DNA of 64,000 bases from Orychophragmus violaceus. Its lineage: Eukaryota; Streptophyta; Magnoliopsida; Brassicales; Brassicaceae. Position numbers and translations under genes: made by a program. The notes below the pieces were generated by a model. It saw only the letters and a list, made by a program, of their open reading frames with translations, searched no databases and was not told the origin of the DNA. Below, piece by piece: positions 48,613-58,172 of the stretch. Every line of letters begins with the position of its first letter. Positions within the stretch are counted from its first letter, which is position 1. The stretch spans positions 46,093,522-46,157,521 of the forward strand of contig CM058229.1 of assembly GCA_030180135.1 (NCBI GenBank), given 5' to 3'.

Positions 48613-48704
48613 GACATTGTTCTTTTAAGATTTGCGTGGGCCAATTATTTACTCTAGAATAATGTAGAATCTGTTTATTTCAAATATGGAAAATATAACA
48701 ACCC
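48613..48704 (+). other. TT1 3' UTR, shortened by adjacent transposon
   Basis: Only 92 bp separate the TT1 stop from the TAA target duplication of the Harbinger-like element. There is no clean AATAAA; AATAATGTAGAAT lies at 48658. Transcript ends may fall inside the transposon. Confidence 0.45.
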
Positions 48705-48909
48705 TAAGAGCATATACAATGGTGTTACTCATCATGGAGTTCTTAAAAATATTTTATTAATATTTTTGTTTGTTATGAATATTTAAGAACCTATCATTCT
48801 TTTACTCTTCCATTGGTGGATCCCAATTTGGGGTTCTAAAAAATTAAAACATATATTATCAAAAAATTTATTTGAAGATGATTGTGAGAGACCTCTTTGT
48901 CATACTCGG

Positions 48910-49270
48910 GTTGTTGAACTCAACGGTAGCTTCATCAGCTAAGCCATCTTCGTCTTTATCACCGGGAATAGCAGGACTACCTAGACAAAGAAATTACCAA
49001 CTTACTGTAAGTACCAATCTGATCCATAACTTCAAAACATATTGATGAACTATGATTCAGATGGATCAAAGTCAGGAATATTCTTTAGATCAAAAGTATC
49101 TAACCCTTGTGCCTCTTGTATGTGGTTTTACACTGAGGACAAGATTGATTCCCATCTTTCCTCTCATATTCATAGCAAGGTCTACAAACAGGGAATGCAC
49201 AAACATCACAAGCCACAAAGCGATCTCCATCAACAGTCTTGCCAACATTGCCATCATCAGATCTCTCCAA
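48910..49270 (-). pseudogene. Cellulose synthase (CESA) 5' fragment: RING zinc-finger exon plus part of next exon
   Basis: The minus strand encodes 'NVGKTVDGDRFVACDVCAFP', continuing 'VCRPCYEYERKDGNQSCPQC', the highly conserved CESA N-terminal zinc-binding RING (ends at the GT donor at 49104-49103). An intron follows, then 'GSPAIPGDKDEDGLADEATV' from 48980. Splice positions match CESA genes. The closest remembered relative is CESA3/CESA1. Similarity stops after 'EFN' near 48910. Upstream first-exon sequence is absent and the first Cys pair of the finger is disrupted. It is a captured fragment without transmembrane or catalytic parts. Confidence 0.8.
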
Positions 49271-49559
49271 TACACAAGTAAACAAATCCACTCAAATCTG
49301 TCAAACAAACCCCAATTCCAATAAATCAAACCAGTAAATTTTGCACTAGCAAGATAATCTCCAGAATCCAAACAATAGAATCATGATTTTGACAAACCTG
49401 TTTTCATCAGAATCTAGATGGATGGAGAGAAATTTCCTAGGGAAAGTCAAAGCAGCCCACATACACAGAGCTATCCCCATGATCAAATCCAGAACAACCT
49501 TTACACATCCAAATCAATCAAAGCTGATGAAATTCCAAGACAAGTGAAACAAGAAAAGA

Positions 49560-50070
49560 GAAACCTCTATCATATATACTTACATTCAACGGCGGTCCGG
49601 AGAACTCTTCCTCCGTGATCTTCAACAATCCTCTATCTGAAACACAACTCACATGATTCAGCTACCCAAAAAGCCATAGATAATCTGAATAAGCCAATCA
49701 GTAATGCCAATCAATTTGTATATAGAACAAGTCACAGTTTTGGAATCACCATCTATCAACAATTTCCACATCAAACTATGAATATGTGAATCAAATTCAT
49801 CAACCTAATAGCGAAGGCAGCGAAAACATAGACAATCAGATTCGGGAAGAAGAAGAAGGTTTCACAAAGTTCATGTATCTCTATCGAACCAAACGATTGT
49901 AGAATTACGAGAAAGAATCATCAATTTCCCAAACGATCTCAGGGTCCAGCGTTGGCCCATGTGAAGAAGAAGAAGATGACAGAGATCTAATCAGGAAAGA
50001 AGAAGGAGTATTCTTCGCCGGCGAGTACAGCCTGAAGAGACGGTGAGAAACCGCCATGGAGAAGGATCAA
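49560..50070 (-). pseudogene. Captured exon(s) of a second, unidentified gene
   Basis: From the ATG at about 50059 the minus strand reads 'MAVSHRLFRLYSPAKNTPSS' and then a Ser-rich stretch with 'RSLSSSSSSHGP', which looks like a mitochondrial targeting peptide and start of a nuclear gene. Farther down, after an intron-like T-rich stretch, 'RGLLKITEEEFSGPPLN' ends at a GTAAGT donor (about 49570). I do not recognise the parent gene. Orientation matches the CESA fragment, so a chimeric transcript is possible. Confidence 0.5.
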
Positions 50071-50274
50071 TTGCTCGGTGAAGAAGAATGAATTGATCTT
50101 TGTTGTGTGCATCGTCCAAGGTTAAGTGGACACGTGTCTAAGAGACCGTGTCTTAAAATCCTTAGATAAGGATCGTTCCTTAGCAATTACACACTTTCTG
50201 ATTTATTTTAAATAGAGTCTGCATAAGAACTTGAGCCCAAATCCAGTTAAAAAACCCCAATGGACTTGCTCTAA

Positions 50275-50595
50275 TGTCTGCTCTATTTTGGATTATCACG
50301 AAACGATCTTCAATGAATTTGTCTTCATTAACGTGTAATACTTCTTACTTGAACTTGAACTGTATATCTAACGTAAAACTACTATTACTAAGTCTTTTAA
50401 ACATTTCAAATTTATATTGTAAAGACAAATAAGTTACAATATATATTAAGAGGTTTTAAAAACATTTGTAGAATAATTTATTTGAGCACTTGATATATCA
50501 ACCATAAGAAAACTCGAGCTAACCCAGCTTTAATTTAGTTTGTGAATAATTAATATGTCTTTAGATTTACATTAAAATTAAGGCTGTTTCAAAAT
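50275..50595. other. Intergenic AT-rich sequence
   Basis: No gene or element recognised between the Harbinger-like element and the older CACTA element. Confidence 0.4.
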
Positions 50596-51346
50596 CAATA
50601 CAAGAAACCAAGATTTTCGGACTACAAATTGCGTATAAACTTAAAGTCATTAAATTTAGCGACTAATGACTAACTTTTTGCGACTCAATTGCGACAAAAT
50701 TTTTTTTATCTCAAATCAGTTGATATATTGCGACAAAAAAAGTCGCAAAACTGGAGTCGCGAAAGAAAACAATTGCAAAATTAGTGACCAATTTGTGACC
50801 AAATTCGATGGGTTGCTAAATAGTTACTTTTAATAGCAAAAAATGGTACAAAGACGCATATTATTTATGGTGGGATTGGTGTGTACCTGTTTTTTTTCTT
50901 GCGACTGTTACTATATATATATATATATGAAAACTTTGCACATTCCTTCCCCTCAGTCGTAAAAAGAAAAAAAACAATTGAGAGAATAAGTTTTAGCAAG
51001 TAAAAAATAGTCAAAAAATTATAATTATACAAATGGACGAGAATGGATGTGTAATGAAGCGATGGAAAATTTCTCGGCAGAGTTTATAGTGGGGGTGGAT
51101 CATCAATTCATGACATATGCAAATAGCCTTTTGCATAGAACAATGACAGTAAGTTCTCTTTCCTTGTAGTGTTTGCAAGAACGACAAATTTATGCCGGAG
51201 AGTAGAATTTGGAAATATTTGTATAAGAATGGATTTATGCCATGTCATAATATGAGTAAGAAGTTAGTGGATTCGATATGTGAATTATTTACAGATGATT
51301 TACCAGAAGGAAAACCAGGCAATTGGTTCAAATTACGGAGGCCTAA
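50596..51346 (+). mobile_element. Old CACTA (En/Spm) 5' portion, truncated
   Basis: Starts CAATACAAGAAACC, a decayed form of the CACTACAAGAAA terminus, followed by repeated TTGCGAC/GTCGCAA motifs (50660-50770), typical of CACTA subterminal arrays. Coding-like sequence from about 51030 to 51340 ('RIWKYLYKNGFMPCHN') may be transposase exon remnants. It is interrupted at 51347 by a younger CACTA. Confidence 0.45.
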
Positions 51347-54300
51347 CACTACAAGAAAACACACCCGTTACCGATGGATTTACCAAAATTTTCCATCAGA
51401 AATTTCCGACAAAAAACCGACCGATTCTCATCGGTAATATATTCTTCGGAGTTTCGTCGGAAATTTTTGAAGGATTGCCTCTCCGTCGGAAATTACCGAC
51501 GTATTATCGTCGGAATCCGTTATCTGTAGGTAATCCATCGGTTAGTTGTCGATTCAATGTAGTCGTTAATAGATACGTTAATCTAGTCATTGAGGTATTC
51601 ACTGGACTGACCATAAACCGACGGATAACGGCTATATCCATCGTTTCTATTGGTTAGTCGCCTACAAATACCAAACGGTTCCTCACATCTCCTCCACACC
51701 AATCTCTCTCTGTAACGCCCCTTTTGCGTTATCCACTGACCGACGAGATGACCGGTCAACAATCAAACAAGAACATGACCGAACGAACCCGAGCAGGCCA
51801 AACGAGAAAATTTCGTCACAATACGAAGCCATAGACAGTCTGGTTTGAGACAATGGCTCTCACCAAACTGTCCTTGACCACATTTACCTCGCTTCCACAA
51901 TACAAGGTTTTCCAACCATTTTTGTTTCCACGAGTTGTGTCGGTTCAGACTAAACAAAATGCCAGGGAAGCAATTTCATTTCTAAGTGTTTTAAGTCTTT
52001 TAAATCCTTTAGCCTATTCAAATCTAATTTCAAAACAATCAGAAAAACAATAGGCGCTATAAAAACCGAACCGAGATTTACCCAAACAATGTAATCAAAT
52101 CAAACCGTGGCCAAAAAAGTTATCACAAGACAACATTGAGTACCTCCCACGTCCGCCGAGCTAAGACAAACCTGAAAATAGCAAAAATAGTCTGAGTGAT
52201 CTAAGATCACCCAGCTAGTCTATCCCCACTAAAAGGCTTCTAAGAATCTACTAAAGAAAATTCTGCCCCAAAACACAAAATAACAATAAGAAGAAATAAA
52301 TAGTTGATCACGTGCCACCATGACGTGATGAGCTCCACAACACACAAGCATTCTCTAACAAAGAAAGAAGCACGAAGATCGAGACCACTGCGGCACATGA
52401 TCTCGACGAACTCGATCTAACTAACGCAGAACAACTCTAAAAGCACTGGGCCCACTATGCGATTTCGGTAACTTCCACGGGAACACTTAGCTACCGCCAT
52501 GGTAACTACAAATCCCGACGAGTCCTAGACGTAAACAAGAAGCCATATGACCTAAGACACGGTTTTCTATCCATCAATACACAACGACTCGAGAAACCCA
52601 TAGATAACCTAAGCTTCCATGCAGTCCGGCCTTAGGACATGACCCCTTATTCTCCGTACCACACACCTACCGGCGTCACTCAGTAGGTTAACACCATAAC
52701 CAGAATCACCACCCAAAGGATCATGCAACTACCCGAGGATCCAATCAGGTTGGAAGTACCAGAATGCTTTCATTTGACTTGCGGGATTTAACACACCCTA
52801 GAGTCCTGATAACAATAAATAAATCACGCAGACTCTCTGGGAACCTATACAACACGGAAGACCGACAAGGTTTAACATAAATAAAGAATACAATCTACGA
52901 AACCCGATTTATCCCGCAAGTCGTATTCATCCACCTCACCACCAACCTTATCCGGTTATATACCAAATTTGATATCTATCAAACTTACCCGGTCCCGTGA
53001 CCGATGTAAGTAACATACAACACGTCTATCCGGCCCAACACCGGAATAGACAAAACAACACAAACAACGGACTATCTGACCCAACACCGGAGTAGTCCAA
53101 CAAACAGGCCTGCACACAATCACACAACATTAATTCCAACAGCACACAATCAATTACATAAGATAATAGGCTTTTAGTTTCTATCTCATTTTTAATTCAT
53201 TAATCCGCATCTTGGGATTAGTGGCTTACTAACCCCGTTGACGGATCATTACCAATCAACACCTTTTAATTTATCTTCCTTAAATATCTTTATAAACTCT
53301 TCGATATGTCGGTTAAAGATACTAATCTCCCGACATCTCATTGTTATGTAATTAAATCCAATTAACCCAATAACCCCAACTATTAACTATGAACCCACCC
53401 TGTTATTATATTCTAAAGTGTTTATGTCTTTTAACAATATATTAACTAAGTCATAGTTTCCGTATATAGATTCATTCACTTATGTTCATTCTATCGAATA
53501 TATGCATATAGGTCCTAATCATGCCAATCTACAATAAATGCATCACTCAATAACAATTAACGGTATAACGAAGAAATGATCAATACAAACTATCTAGCAT
53601 GCATATTTATCCTAACCATTTAATTAGCCAATCAATTAATCCATTCATCTAACCGTTCTAAGTCACATAATCAAACATGCATGCAACCTAACTCTATGTT
53701 TTAGGTTCTCGGGTCCACATGATCTATACTAATGCTTAATTAACCGACTCACAGTGTGATGTAAGTGACGGATGACGGTGTGACGGAATTCCAAACCTCC
53801 CGAGACCGAACAATGGCTAAATCTGAACCTTCCCCGAACCAACAGACTGATCCAACTGCAAACTACAAGCTAAACCGATCTGAACAAATGCGTTAACCGA
53901 GCTGAACTGGGCTGCCCAAGTGTTGACCGAGCGTTGACCTTGAGTTGACCGAGCGTTAAACTTGCGTTGACTGGCTAAATTGAGGTTGACCAAGCATTGA
54001 CTACCACTGAACTGAGTTGACAAGCCCTAAACCGGATTAAAGCGGTTGTTGACCAACCCTAGCTAAACCAGAAAGAAGAGACCGCGCTGACTGGCGGTTG
54101 ATAGATTCTCCAGCATTGACCACAACGGAGGAGGGTTGACCGGCGGTGAATGGCATCTCCGGCGATCTGACCGGCGAGAAGATGACCTCCGATGATGAAT
54201 CTGGTGGTGCGAGAGACACGACAAAAAGAGAGAGAGTTCACGGTGGTCTATCTCCGGCGTTGACCACAACGGAGGTCCGGCAAGATTATGGTGTTTCTGA

Positions 54301-55036
54301 ACTCCGGTGAGAGAGGAGAGACCAGGGGAGTGGTTCAACTGGCTGAGGAGGAGAGGAGAAGTTGAGCAGTGGAGGTGAGATGGCGGAGGTCACCGACGGC
54401 AGGCCTCCGGCGGCGGCTCCGGCAATATTCTGGCGACGGCGACAAGGGGAAACCGACGGTGAATGGAGAGGAAGATATGAGGATTCCGATTACACAGATG
54501 GATTCATGAGATTCAAGCTGGATTTTGAGTAATTTTAGTTACCCAAGCTATGAAGAACATATGAATATCTTCAAGTTTTTCTTTGAAGAAAAGTGATGAA
54601 TGTGGGATGAATGTTTGAAGGTGGTGAGAGAAAGAGAGAGAGCTCATGGGTGGTGAGAGAAGAGAGGATGGAGAGAATTTTGTGAGTGATTTTCTTAGTG
54701 AGAGGGAGTGAGATTGGAGAGTGAGGTGAGTGAAAGGATGGTTTAATGCATTGAACCTCAATTGTTCATTGAATCCAAAAGGGTGAGAGGTGGCGCCATT
54801 TGAAAGAGTTTTATGTCACTTGTCACACCAGGGAGCTTATGAGATCCCATACTATGTATCTCCAGATCGGTAGATTCCTCGATTCTCCGTTCCATCCGCT
54901 CGGCCCAATATAGCCAAATTCGTTTTAATTCTCCAAAAACCCTGTAGCTTCTGAAATAAATTCACAAATCTATATTTTTAAAACACTAGACTCCATAAGA
55001 GTCATTTAGCAAATCGTCTCGTCTCATTCAGACCAC

Positions 55037-55041
55037 GTATG
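55037..55041 (+). repeat. Target-site duplication of Copia element, left copy
   Basis: GTATG, repeated exactly at 62354-62358 after the 3' LTR. Confidence 0.9.
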
Positions 55042-55680
55042 TGTTGGGATAGTGTCCTGAAATCACACTTGTACTCACTCCTGATGATAGTTGTGTGTCG
55101 AGATCAGACTTTCGTATAATACTGGGCGGTTGCAATGTTTTGCTAGAAGCCTCTTGCAATCTGTAAGTCGTAGACTTACTGCCAGTATTATATGATCCTA
55201 TAGGGTCACACACCTAAGCAAACTGGAAGCTTAAATGTGGGAATGATCATTATGGTAATGATCATGTTAATGTGTATTGGATACACATTAATATCGAGTA
55301 TATGGTGGTGTGTCGATCGACACAGTATGTGTGTCGGTCGACACAGATCGGGTTTTCGAAACAGACGTTTCGATTTTATGACTTGAACAAGTTGGCCCAT
55401 TAAGAGTGATTCTAGGTCTTAATAAAAACAATGAGTTTCGACCTAGAATAGTAGCCGTCATCTTTTTCTTGACAGAGAAAGCAGAAACACCAAAAACTCA
55501 GAAATCCCAAAGATCCGGCACTAGCATCCCGGTTTCCAGGTTTGTGTGCGTGTGTATCTGGTAGAGGCGAAGCATCTGAGTCGCTAGATCTCGTTCACCA
55601 ATCATTCCGCTGCCAGTTCAAGGTAAGAACGAGGTTGATAATTTCAATATAACGAACCCTAGATCCTAGGCGATCCAACA
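55042..55680 (+). repeat. Copia 5' LTR
   Basis: 639 bp, TGTTGGGATAG...GATCCAACA, ends forming a short inverted repeat. Contains the palindrome pair at 55313/55334. Confidence 0.95.
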
Positions 55681-55681
55681 A

Positions 55682-55693
55682 TGGTATCAGAGC
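55682..55693 (+). other. Copia primer-binding site
   Basis: TGGTATCAGAGC, complementary to initiator tRNA-Met, one base after the LTR. Confidence 0.95.
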
Positions 55694-56955
55694 TTGTTAG
55701 GGTTTAGTCTATTGAATCTGAAGCATTTAAATCGAATACTGATGAATTTGATTAGATTAATGCTTGTTAAAATCTTGTTTTTGAAGAATTAATCTCGGAT
55801 TAAGACTCTGTTGAAAAACGATGAACCTGTGTTTTCGCACAGTGTCGGCCGACACAAACTTGTGTCGGTCGATACAGCGCGAAAACGATAATAAATTTTT
55901 TAGGGTTTTCGCACAGTGTCGATCGACACTAAGCTTGTGTCGGTCGATGCACCGCGAATACGCCTAATAAATTTTTAGGGTTCCGATCTTAGAGATCGGA
56001 TTTCCTGATACCCTAATGTGTCGATCGACACACTAGGTGCGTCGGTCGACACAGTTGTAATTGGTTGATTTCGGTTAAATTAGATTTACCGGTTATCAAC
56101 CCGGTTCAATTGGATTGAACCGGAAAAGCCAATTTGGTTATGGTTAGATCATGTCGATCGACGCAGTGTTGTGTAAAGATCGACATGGATCATTAAACCG
56201 GATCGGTTCAATTGGATTGAACCGGTTAAGGAAATTCGATCCGGTTTGACCGGTTATCGAAGTCCGGTTTAAATAAGGTTGTGTCGACCGATACAAGGAT
56301 GTGTCGATCGACACACCACTCGCAGATTTGATGGTTGGACCTCAAATTGCGAAAGACCAAATCAAATTTAATACCCTATTCTAGATTAACCTGAACTTAT
56401 TAAAACTAGATGTTTTAAACAACTTAAAACTTCTTGGATGCATATTGGATATGCATCAAGATTAAACAGTTCCTTTCATCAACTAAATATCAAGTGATCT
56501 TGATGTCTTGCCCGATCTTGTCTACTATTAAGACTCGTTTCGTTGTTGGATAGCCTTGGAGTCCTTGGTATCCACGACGACATGAGTAAGGCAGGTGATT
56601 ATTGATAGACTTGCAGTGCGACTGTCAATGATCACAAGACTGAAGAGATTGGTTTACTTGACTGGGCTATCAGAAGTTCTGGGCCCAGAGACATCAGAGT
56701 GGATAAGACATGGATTGTCTTATCTGCGACCAAGAGTTGTACTGGGTACAATTAGCAATGATTTGCTTACCTAGATAACTAAAGTTTGAGTGATGGTGAG
56801 TCGCCCACTCAAATTTTGGTGATCTGAGGATCTTGGCTCATTGTATTCATCTGAGGAAACATAGTTTTGAATACAATGCGAGTTTTCTTATTAGATAAGA
56901 ATTCTCAATTCCTTGAGCATTATAACTAAAATCTCTGCCTCTTTTAATTAGAGCT
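55694..56955 (+). promoter_or_regulatory. Copia leader with five palindrome pairs
   Basis: The 1.26-kb untranslated leader holds palindrome pairs at 55845/55865, 55919/55940, 56021/56042, 56154/56176 and 56284/56304. The stretch 56065-56275 also repeats GGTTCAATTGGATTGAACCGG, itself a palindrome. A long structured leader with no ORF is unusual for Copia. Confidence 0.75.
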
Positions 56956-57906
56956 ATGTCTGTCTCAACTCACATCAACACTTTCTCGCTGAGATCCGTC
57001 CTTGAGAAGGACAAGCTAAATGGATCTAATTTCTTGGAATGGTATCGGAACCTGAGAATAGTTCTCAGGCAGGAGAACAAGGAATATGTCCTTACAAGAG
57101 TTCTCCCCGAGAGGCCACGTTCCAATGCCACGCAGGCAGATAAGAATGCTTGGGATAAGCATTCAGCTGATGTCAAAGACGTTAATTGTCTAATGCTGGT
57201 GACTATGAACTCTGAGCTGCAGAAGCAATATGAGAACGTGATGTCACCGATTGAGATGATTAACAGCCTGAAAACTTTGTTTCAGGAGCAAGCTCGCACA
57301 GAGAGATACCAGAGGGTTAAATCTCTCATGGATTGCAAGCTGGCTAAGGACAGTCCAGTGAGTCCTCATGTCCTTAAAATGATGGGTTACATTGATAACC
57401 TGGGGAAACTGGACTGTGCCATTAGCCAGGAGCTAGCCACTGACATGATTCTGCAGTATTTGCCGTCGTGTTTTGATCAGTTCATCATGAACAACAACAT
57501 GCAAAACATGACTAAGACATTGACTGAGTTGCACGGTATGCTGAAGACAGCAGAGCCGAATCTCAAGAAGGCTACTCCCAATGTACTGATGGTACAAGGG
57601 GGTAAAAGGTTTGAGAAACCCGGTAAGGATAAGGGAAAGGCTAAGGAGCCCAAATTCGGGCCTTCTCTTGAGGATAAATGCAACTACTGCAAGCAGCTAG
57701 GGCATTGGAAAAGAGGCTGCAAGAATTTCATGGAAGATTACAAGAAACTGAAGCAGATGTATGATGCGTCAGATTCAGGTATTTATGTTATCGAACTTAA
57801 TGTTATGACTCCTCGTTCTACTTCGTGGGTATTGGATACCGGCTGCGGTGCTCATATTTGTACTGATGTGCAGGCACTAAGAAGTAGTAGAACGCTGAGG
57901 AAATAA
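56956..57906 (+). CDS. Copia Gag and start of protease
   Basis: 316 codons from the first ATG after the leader. The N-terminal Gag domain ('DKLNGSNFLEWYRNLRIVLR') is followed by a helical region and a CCHC zinc knuckle, 'CNYCKQLGHWKRGC' (about residues 240-253), which binds genomic RNA. The protease begins with the active-site segment 'WVLDTGCGAHIC' near residue 293. The frame stops at TAA 57904-57906, early in the protease. The Gag part could still be expressed as a complete particle protein. Confidence 0.9.
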   Translation: MSVSTHINTFSLRSVLEKDKLNGSNFLEWYRNLRIVLRQENKEYVLTRVLPERPRSNATQADKNAWDKHSADVKDVNCLMLVTMNSELQKQYENVMSPIEMINSLKTLFQEQARTERYQRVKSLMDCKLAKDSPVSPHVLKMMGYIDNLGKLDCAISQELATDMILQYLPSCFDQFIMNNNMQNMTKTLTELHGMLKTAEPNLKKATPNVLMVQGGKRFEKPGKDKGKAKEPKFGPSLEDKCNYCKQLGHWKRGCKNFMEDYKKLKQMYDASDSGIYVIELNVMTPRSTSWVLDTGCGAHICTDVQALRSSRTLRK

Positions 57907-58172
57907 CAAGTGGAGCTACGGGTCGGGAATGGAGCTAAGGTTGCTGCACTGGCCGTAGGCACTTATGATTTGTCTTTACCTTCTGGCATGGTTTTAGTAT
58001 TGAATAATTGCTACTTTGTACCTGCGATTAGTAGAAACATAATTTCAGTTTCCGTTTTGGATTTGGAAGGTTTTGATTTTGCTGTTAAGAATAAAGTTTT
58101 TCTTTTAATCGTGATGGTACGTATTATGGTAGCGCCCCATTAGATAATGGGTTATATATATTAAACCAATAA
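57907..58172 (+). pseudogene. Broken protease/pre-integrase segment of the Copia element
   Basis: The Gag frame continues after the stop (57910-58143, 'LRVGNGAKVAALAVGTYDL' and 'NNCYFVPAISRNIISVSVLD', the protease flap and C-terminal part). The coding signal then moves to another frame within a T-rich run near 58096-58112. A further TAA at 58170-58172 precedes the long downstream frame. These three lesions separate gag from pol. Confidence 0.8.

Larger units (their letters stand above)
48708..50271 (-). mobile_element. Pack-type Harbinger-like element carrying gene fragments
   Basis: 1564 bp with imperfect terminal inverted repeats (left GAGCATATACAATGG, inverted right GAGCAAGTCCATTGG) and TAA on both sides (48705-48707, 50272-50274), as for PIF/Harbinger. 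No transposase inside. The interior holds minus-strand exon and intron pieces of two different plant genes. Such capture is known for Pack-MULEs and a few other superfamilies. The TIR match is about 14 of 19 bases. Confidence 0.65.

Noticed and set aside
49090..49371. A functional cellulose synthase gene
   Set aside because: Only the RING exon and part of the next exon are present, without glycosyltransferase or membrane domains, inside a transposon.
53817..54761. Overlapping minus-strand ORFs in the large LTR
   Set aside because: They arise from GTTGACC-type repeats and Ser/Pro-rich translation of CCGGCGG/CTCTCT sequence; no domain and no consistent frame.
15361..56320. CRISPR-like array of short repeats with regular spacing
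   Set aside because: The repeats are 8-16-bp palindromes in eukaryotic retrotransposons with near-constant spacers of 12-14 bp. There are no cas genes and no unique 30-bp spacers.
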